This document shows positions 60,753 to 64,000 of a stretch of 64,000 nt of DNA, in pieces. Under the pieces are notes generated by a model. That model saw nothing but the letters and a program-made list of their open reading frames with translations, was not told where the DNA came from and did no database searches. Source of the DNA: Butyricicoccus_B sp017886875 (GTDB taxonomy: Bacteria > Bacillota > Clostridia > Oscillospirales > Butyricicoccaceae); assembly GCA_963931655.1 (NCBI GenBank), contig OZ007036.1:1860001-1924000 (forward strand), given 5' to 3'. A program made the translations under genes and the position numbers. How positions within the stretch are numbered: position 1 is the first letter of the stretch; every line of letters begins with the position of its first letter.

Positions 60753-62351
60753 ATGAAAATTTTTGGCGGAGGCGGTTCAAGACGTGATAAGTCTGCAAAC
60801 TCAAAACCCACAGCCAAAAAGGCAAACAAACCAAATCAGCAGACATCAGATATTTCATATGTACCTCATCAGATGAAGAATGCAAAAAGTGTGAAAAATA
60901 CTAAAATAGCTAAGAAACAAAAGAAACCAAGGTCTATTGTTACAAAAATACTGATTTTTATAGCTATATTAATTGCACTTACAATAGTTGCAGGCGGTGT
61001 TTGGCTTGCTATGAATGTAAAAAAACCTGATATATCACAACCTCATCAAAATGATACAACTATAAACGACCCTGAAAATGGAGATAATCCGATTATTAAT
61101 TTAAATCAAGGTGAACGTATAGATGATTTCTTTACATTTGCAGTTTGTGCAACAGATATTGACGGCACTCGTACTGATAATATTATGGTTGTGGCATTTG
61201 ACGCTAACAAACACACTGTTAATATTATGAACGTCCCTCGTGATACTATGTCAAATGTAAATAGAACAGGTGCAAATAAAAAAATAAATGCTGCTTATGC
61301 AAAGGGTATTGAGCAAACTAAAAAACAAATAGCTCAAGTTATGGGATTTACTCCAGATAAATATATTGTTGTGGATTTTAATGGTATTGCAGAAATTGTT
61401 GATGCTATAGGCGGTGTTGATTATGAAATACCATTCCCAATGATGTATTCAGACCCAGTGCAAGATTTAGAAATCAATTTTCCTACACCTGGTGTACAGC
61501 ACCTTGATGGTGAACAGGTTGTTGAATTTCTGCGTTGGAGAAAAAATGGCCCAGGATTTACAAGTGTTGTCCCTGAGGAATATTTAAATGGTGATGAAAC
61601 CCGTATAGCAAAGCAGCAGGAATTTTTAATATATCTTGCAAAGAAGGTTTTAACCCCTGCTAATGCCTTTAAATTTAAAGATATAGCTGATGCGGTATTT
61701 AATAATGTTAAAACTGATTTAACAGCAGGTGAAATGATTTGGCTTGCAGGTCAAGCTTTCCAAATTGATACCGAAAATGGTATAAATATGTTTACTTTGC
61801 CAGGTTACTCCGCTATGAGTACAGCGGGTACAAGTACAGAATATTCATTCTATTTTGTAAATGAAAGTGAAGCTTTAAGCCTTATAAATCAATATTTTAA
61901 CCCTTATGCACAGCCTATAAAATATTTAGACCTAGTGTCAGGCCCTACTAAATCAAGCTCATCATCAAAAAAAGATTATGATGATGAAGATTATGATGAT
62001 GAAGATGATGACTATACACCGCCTAGAGATGATGAAGATGATGAAGACGATGAACAATCTTCACCTTCAAAAGACGATGAAAATAATTCGGATAATAAAA
62101 ATGATAGCAATTCCGATAATAATTCTGATAATGACAACAGTTCAGATAATAATTCCGATAAGGATAATAGTAGTTCTGATAATGACTCGGAAAATGGAAC
62201 ATCAGAGCCTTCAGAAAATCCAGATGAAGGAAGTTCAAGCTCTGGAAATTCATCAGATAATAATGGCGGTTCGGAAAATAATAATTCATCAAATTCTGGC
62301 GGTTCTACAAGTTCACCAAATGAGGGTACATCTGTAGACCCAGAAGCATAA
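60753..62351 (+). CDS. LytR-CpsA-Psr (LCP) family cell-wall glycopolymer ligase
   Basis: Transfers lipid-linked glycopolymers to peptidoglycan. A basic N-terminus of 60 residues precedes one membrane helix (ILIFIAILIALTIVAGGVWL). The LCP domain spans roughly residues 125-370 with CATDIDGTRTDNIMVVAF, NVPRDTMSNV, KINAAYAKGIEQTKKQIAQV, YIVVDFNGIAEIVDAIGGVD and LDGEQVVEFLRWRK. The last 120 residues are an acidic Asp/Ser/Asn-rich tail, low complexity and exposed outside. AGGAGG precedes the ATG. It could attach the island's glycan to the wall. Confidence 0.92.
   Translation: MKIFGGGGSRRDKSANSKPTAKKANKPNQQTSDISYVPHQMKNAKSVKNTKIAKKQKKPRSIVTKILIFIAILIALTIVAGGVWLAMNVKKPDISQPHQNDTTINDPENGDNPIINLNQGERIDDFFTFAVCATDIDGTRTDNIMVVAFDANKHTVNIMNVPRDTMSNVNRTGANKKINAAYAKGIEQTKKQIAQVMGFTPDKYIVVDFNGIAEIVDAIGGVDYEIPFPMMYSDPVQDLEINFPTPGVQHLDGEQVVEFLRWRKNGPGFTSVVPEEYLNGDETRIAKQQEFLIYLAKKVLTPANAFKFKDIADAVFNNVKTDLTAGEMIWLAGQAFQIDTENGINMFTLPGYSAMSTAGTSTEYSFYFVNESEALSLINQYFNPYAQPIKYLDLVSGPTKSSSSSKKDYDDEDYDDEDDDYTPPRDDEDDEDDEQSSPSKDDENNSDNKNDSNSDNNSDNDNSSDNNSDKDNSSSDNDSENGTSEPSENPDEGSSSSGNSSDNNGGSENNNSSNSGGSTSSPNEGTSVDPEA
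61960..62348 (+). repeat. Low-complexity Asp/Ser/Asn tail coding region
   Basis: Degenerate GAT/GAA/AAT/TCA triplet-rich DNA encodes runs such as DDEDYDDEDDD and SDNNSDNDNSSDNNSDKDN. Such DNA is prone to length change by slippage. Confidence 0.8.
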
Positions 62352-62367
62352 AAAAAGGAGAAGTATT

Positions 62368-62733
62368 ATGGAAATAAAAGAGCAGGTAAAGTATATCTGT
62401 GAAGCTCTTTTGGAGCGTAAAGGACATGAAATTGAAGTTCTTCGTATTGAAGAACTTACAACTCTTGCAGAATATTTTGTAATTTGTTCTGCAACATCTA
62501 CAACTCAGGTAAAAGCTCTTGCAGATAGCGTAGAGTTTCATTTAAAGCATGACCATGATATTATGCCTCATCATGTAGAAGGCTTTGAGTCATCTTCTTG
62601 GATTTTATTAGATTATGGCGGAGTTTTAGTGCATATCTTCCTGCCAGAAACAAGAGATTTTTATCGCTTAGAAAACCTATGGAAAGATGGAGAAAAAATT
62701 TCTCTATCTGACTTAGGCATTGATAATGCATAA
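62368..62733 (+). CDS. rsfS: Ribosomal silencing factor RsfS
   Basis: Binds ribosomal protein uL14 and blocks subunit joining when nutrients are short. LLERKGHEIEVLRIEELTTL, EYFVICSATSTTQVKALADS, and WILLDYGGVLVHIFLPETRD, then FYRLENLW form the complete family pattern (DUF143/Iojap). At 121 aa it is full length. AAAAAGGAG precedes the ATG, and leuS follows. Confidence 0.95.
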   Translation: MEIKEQVKYICEALLERKGHEIEVLRIEELTTLAEYFVICSATSTTQVKALADSVEFHLKHDHDIMPHHVEGFESSSWILLDYGGVLVHIFLPETRDFYRLENLWKDGEKISLSDLGIDNA

Positions 62734-62766
62734 AATAAATTTTAAACCTTTGGGGGGTTAGCGTAA

Positions 62767-64000
62767 TTGAATAAGTACGAACACAAGCAAATCGAGAAAA
62801 AATGGCAAGATATTTGGGATAATAAATCTTGCTTTGTAGCTCCTCAGGACTACACCAAACCTAAATTCTATGCTCTTGTAGAATTTCCATACCCATCAGG
62901 TCAAGGTCTGCATGTAGGTCACCCACGTTCTTACACAGCTCTTGATATTGTAGCTCGTAAAAAGCGTATGCAGGGCTTTAATGTGCTGTATCCTATGGGT
63001 TGGGACGCTTTCGGTCTGCCAACTGAAAATTTTGCAATTAAAAACCACATTCACCCAGCTGAAGTAACAAAGAAAAACGTTGCTCGTTTTAAAAGTCAGC
63101 TAAAAGCTTTAGGTCTTTCTTTTGATTGGTCAAGAGAAATTAACACAACTGACCCTAACTATTACAAATGGACACAGTGGATTTTCTTACAGCTATTTAA
63201 AAAAGGATTAGCTTATAAAAAAGAAATGAATGTAAACTGGTGTACATCTTGTAAGTGTGTACTTGCAAACGAAGAAGTTGTAAATGGTGTTTGTGAGCGT
63301 TGCGGAAGTGAAGTTGTTCACAAAACTAAAAGCCAGTGGATGCTTAAAATCACAGAGTATGCACAACGTTTAATTGATGACCTTGATGAAGTTGATTTTG
63401 TTGAACGTGTAAAAATTCAGCAGAAAAACTGGATTGGTCGTTCTACTGGTGCAGAGGTTGATTTTAAAACCACTACTGATGATACATTAACTGTTTATAC
63501 AACTCGTCCAGATACTCTATTTGGTGCAACATATATGGTTATTTCTCCAGAGCACCCAATGATAGAGGAAAAATGGGCAGATAAAATTAGTAATATAGAT
63601 GCAGTTCGTGCATATCGTGAAGAAGCTGCTCGCAAATCTGACTTTGAGCGTACGGAGCTTAATAAGGAAAAAACAGGCGTATGCCTTGAAGGTGTTAAGG
63701 CAATAAATCCTGTAAACGGTAAGCAAATTCCTATTTTTGTATCTGATTATGTACTCATGGGTTATGGTACAGGAGCTATTATGGCTGTTCCTGCACATGA
63801 TGACCGTGACTGGGCATTTGCTAAGGCTTTCGGCTGTGAGATTATTGAAGTTGTTTCTGGTGGTGAAGATGTTCAAAAGGCTGCTTTCACCGCTAAAGAT
63901 GAAACAGGTATTCTTGTAAATTCCGATTTTCTAAATGGTAAGACCGTTAAGGACGCTATCCCTGCTATGATTGCTTGGTTAGAGGAAAAGGGTATCGGTC
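62767..64000 (+). CDS. leuS: Leucyl-tRNA synthetase, 3' partial
   Basis: Charges tRNA-Leu. The frame from TTG at 62767 stays open to the window end, giving 411 codons of a protein normally near 800-850 aa. It starts MNKYEHKQIEKKWQDIWDNK. The HIGH-type motif is FPYPSGQGLHVGHPRSYTAL near residue 40, followed by YPMGWDAFGLPTENFAI. A zinc-type cluster (CTSCKCVLANEEVV with CERCG) and the start of the editing domain (TVYTTRPDTLFGATYM) are visible. The start follows a run of G (TTTGGGGGG). No ATG lies between this site and the core. Confidence 0.95.
   Translation, partial: MNKYEHKQIEKKWQDIWDNKSCFVAPQDYTKPKFYALVEFPYPSGQGLHVGHPRSYTALDIVARKKRMQGFNVLYPMGWDAFGLPTENFAIKNHIHPAEVTKKNVARFKSQLKALGLSFDWSREINTTDPNYYKWTQWIFLQLFKKGLAYKKEMNVNWCTSCKCVLANEEVVNGVCERCGSEVVHKTKSQWMLKITEYAQRLIDDLDEVDFVERVKIQQKNWIGRSTGAEVDFKTTTDDTLTVYTTRPDTLFGATYMVISPEHPMIEEKWADKISNIDAVRAYREEAARKSDFERTELNKEKTGVCLEGVKAINPVNGKQIPIFVSDYVLMGYGTGAIMAVPAHDDRDWAFAKAFGCEIIEVVSGGEDVQKAAFTAKDETGILVNSDFLNGKTVKDAIPAMIAWLEEKGIG

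Noticed and set aside
62023..62292. Minus-strand Tyr/His-rich ORF
   Set aside because: It is antisense to the Asp/Ser/Asn tail of the LCP gene and is low complexity without a ribosome binding site.
61978..62337. 119-aa + strand ORF rich in Met/Ile/Lys
   Set aside because: It is an out-of-frame reading of the LCP tail repeats.

Overview
This window reads as a chromosomal segment of a low-GC, Gram-positive, flagellated anaerobe of the class Clostridia, most like the Ruminococcaceae/Oscillospiraceae group. The support is the strong AGGAGG-type ribosome binding sites, frequent TTG/GTG starts, sigma-A promoters of the TTGACA-17-TATAAT type, a DUF4830-like protein, an FtsEX-hydrolase-Ctp block, an LCP-family cell-wall ligase, and the run rnc-smc-ftsY-rph-rdgB-yhbY-nadD-yqeK-LCP-rsfS-leuS. 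Every convincing gene lies on the + strand. No rRNA, tRNA, CRISPR array or insertion sequence was recognised.

Region 1 (1-21.2 kb) is core metabolism and cell biology. It holds the threonine/aspartate genes hom (5' cut by the window), thrB and lysC, an rRNA 2'-O-methyltransferase, a membrane protein that looks like a catalytically dead P1-type ATPase, an EF-G paralogue, a DUF4830-like protein, an RsuA-type pseudouridine synthase and a PucR/CdaR-like regulator. The division/cell-wall block follows: ftsE (with an unusual long repeat-bearing tail), ftsX, an M23 peptidase with a coiled coil, and an S41 protease. After it come greA, lysS, a membrane-anchored XRE regulator, an unknown protein and a CAP-domain secreted protein.

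Region 2 (21.2-45.35 kb) is accessory. A degraded membrane-protein remnant is followed by a flagellin gene with a sigma-28-like promoter, a structured leader carrying a GGA-loop hairpin, and its own terminator. Behind it lies a 22 kb glycan island: three glycosyltransferases, a CDP-glucose 4,6-dehydratase pathway (rfbF, rfbG) with a split transketolase, two further sugar epimerase/reductases, UDP-galactopyranose mutase, two radical SAM proteins, two FkbM-type methyltransferase-like proteins, a sugar aminotransferase, and a right-hand cassette of PLP decarboxylase-like, ATP-grasp, FkbM-like and formyltransferase-like genes. Between the aminotransferase and this cassette lie decayed rmlA and rmlB genes, so a dTDP-sugar branch was lost here. 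The most economical reading is a flagellin (or surface) glycosylation locus that makes an unusual branched CDP-derived sugar and decorates it further.

Region 3 (45.4-64 kb) returns to housekeeping: a SpoU-family methyltransferase behind a strong promoter plus an early terminator-like hairpin, dprA, topA, trmFO, plsX, acpP, rnc, smc, ftsY, rph, rdgB, yhbY, nadD, yqeK, an LCP ligase with an acidic Ser/Asp/Asn tail, rsfS, and the first 411 codons of leuS, which runs off the window.

All functional calls come from reading motifs and family resemblance by eye. No database search was run.
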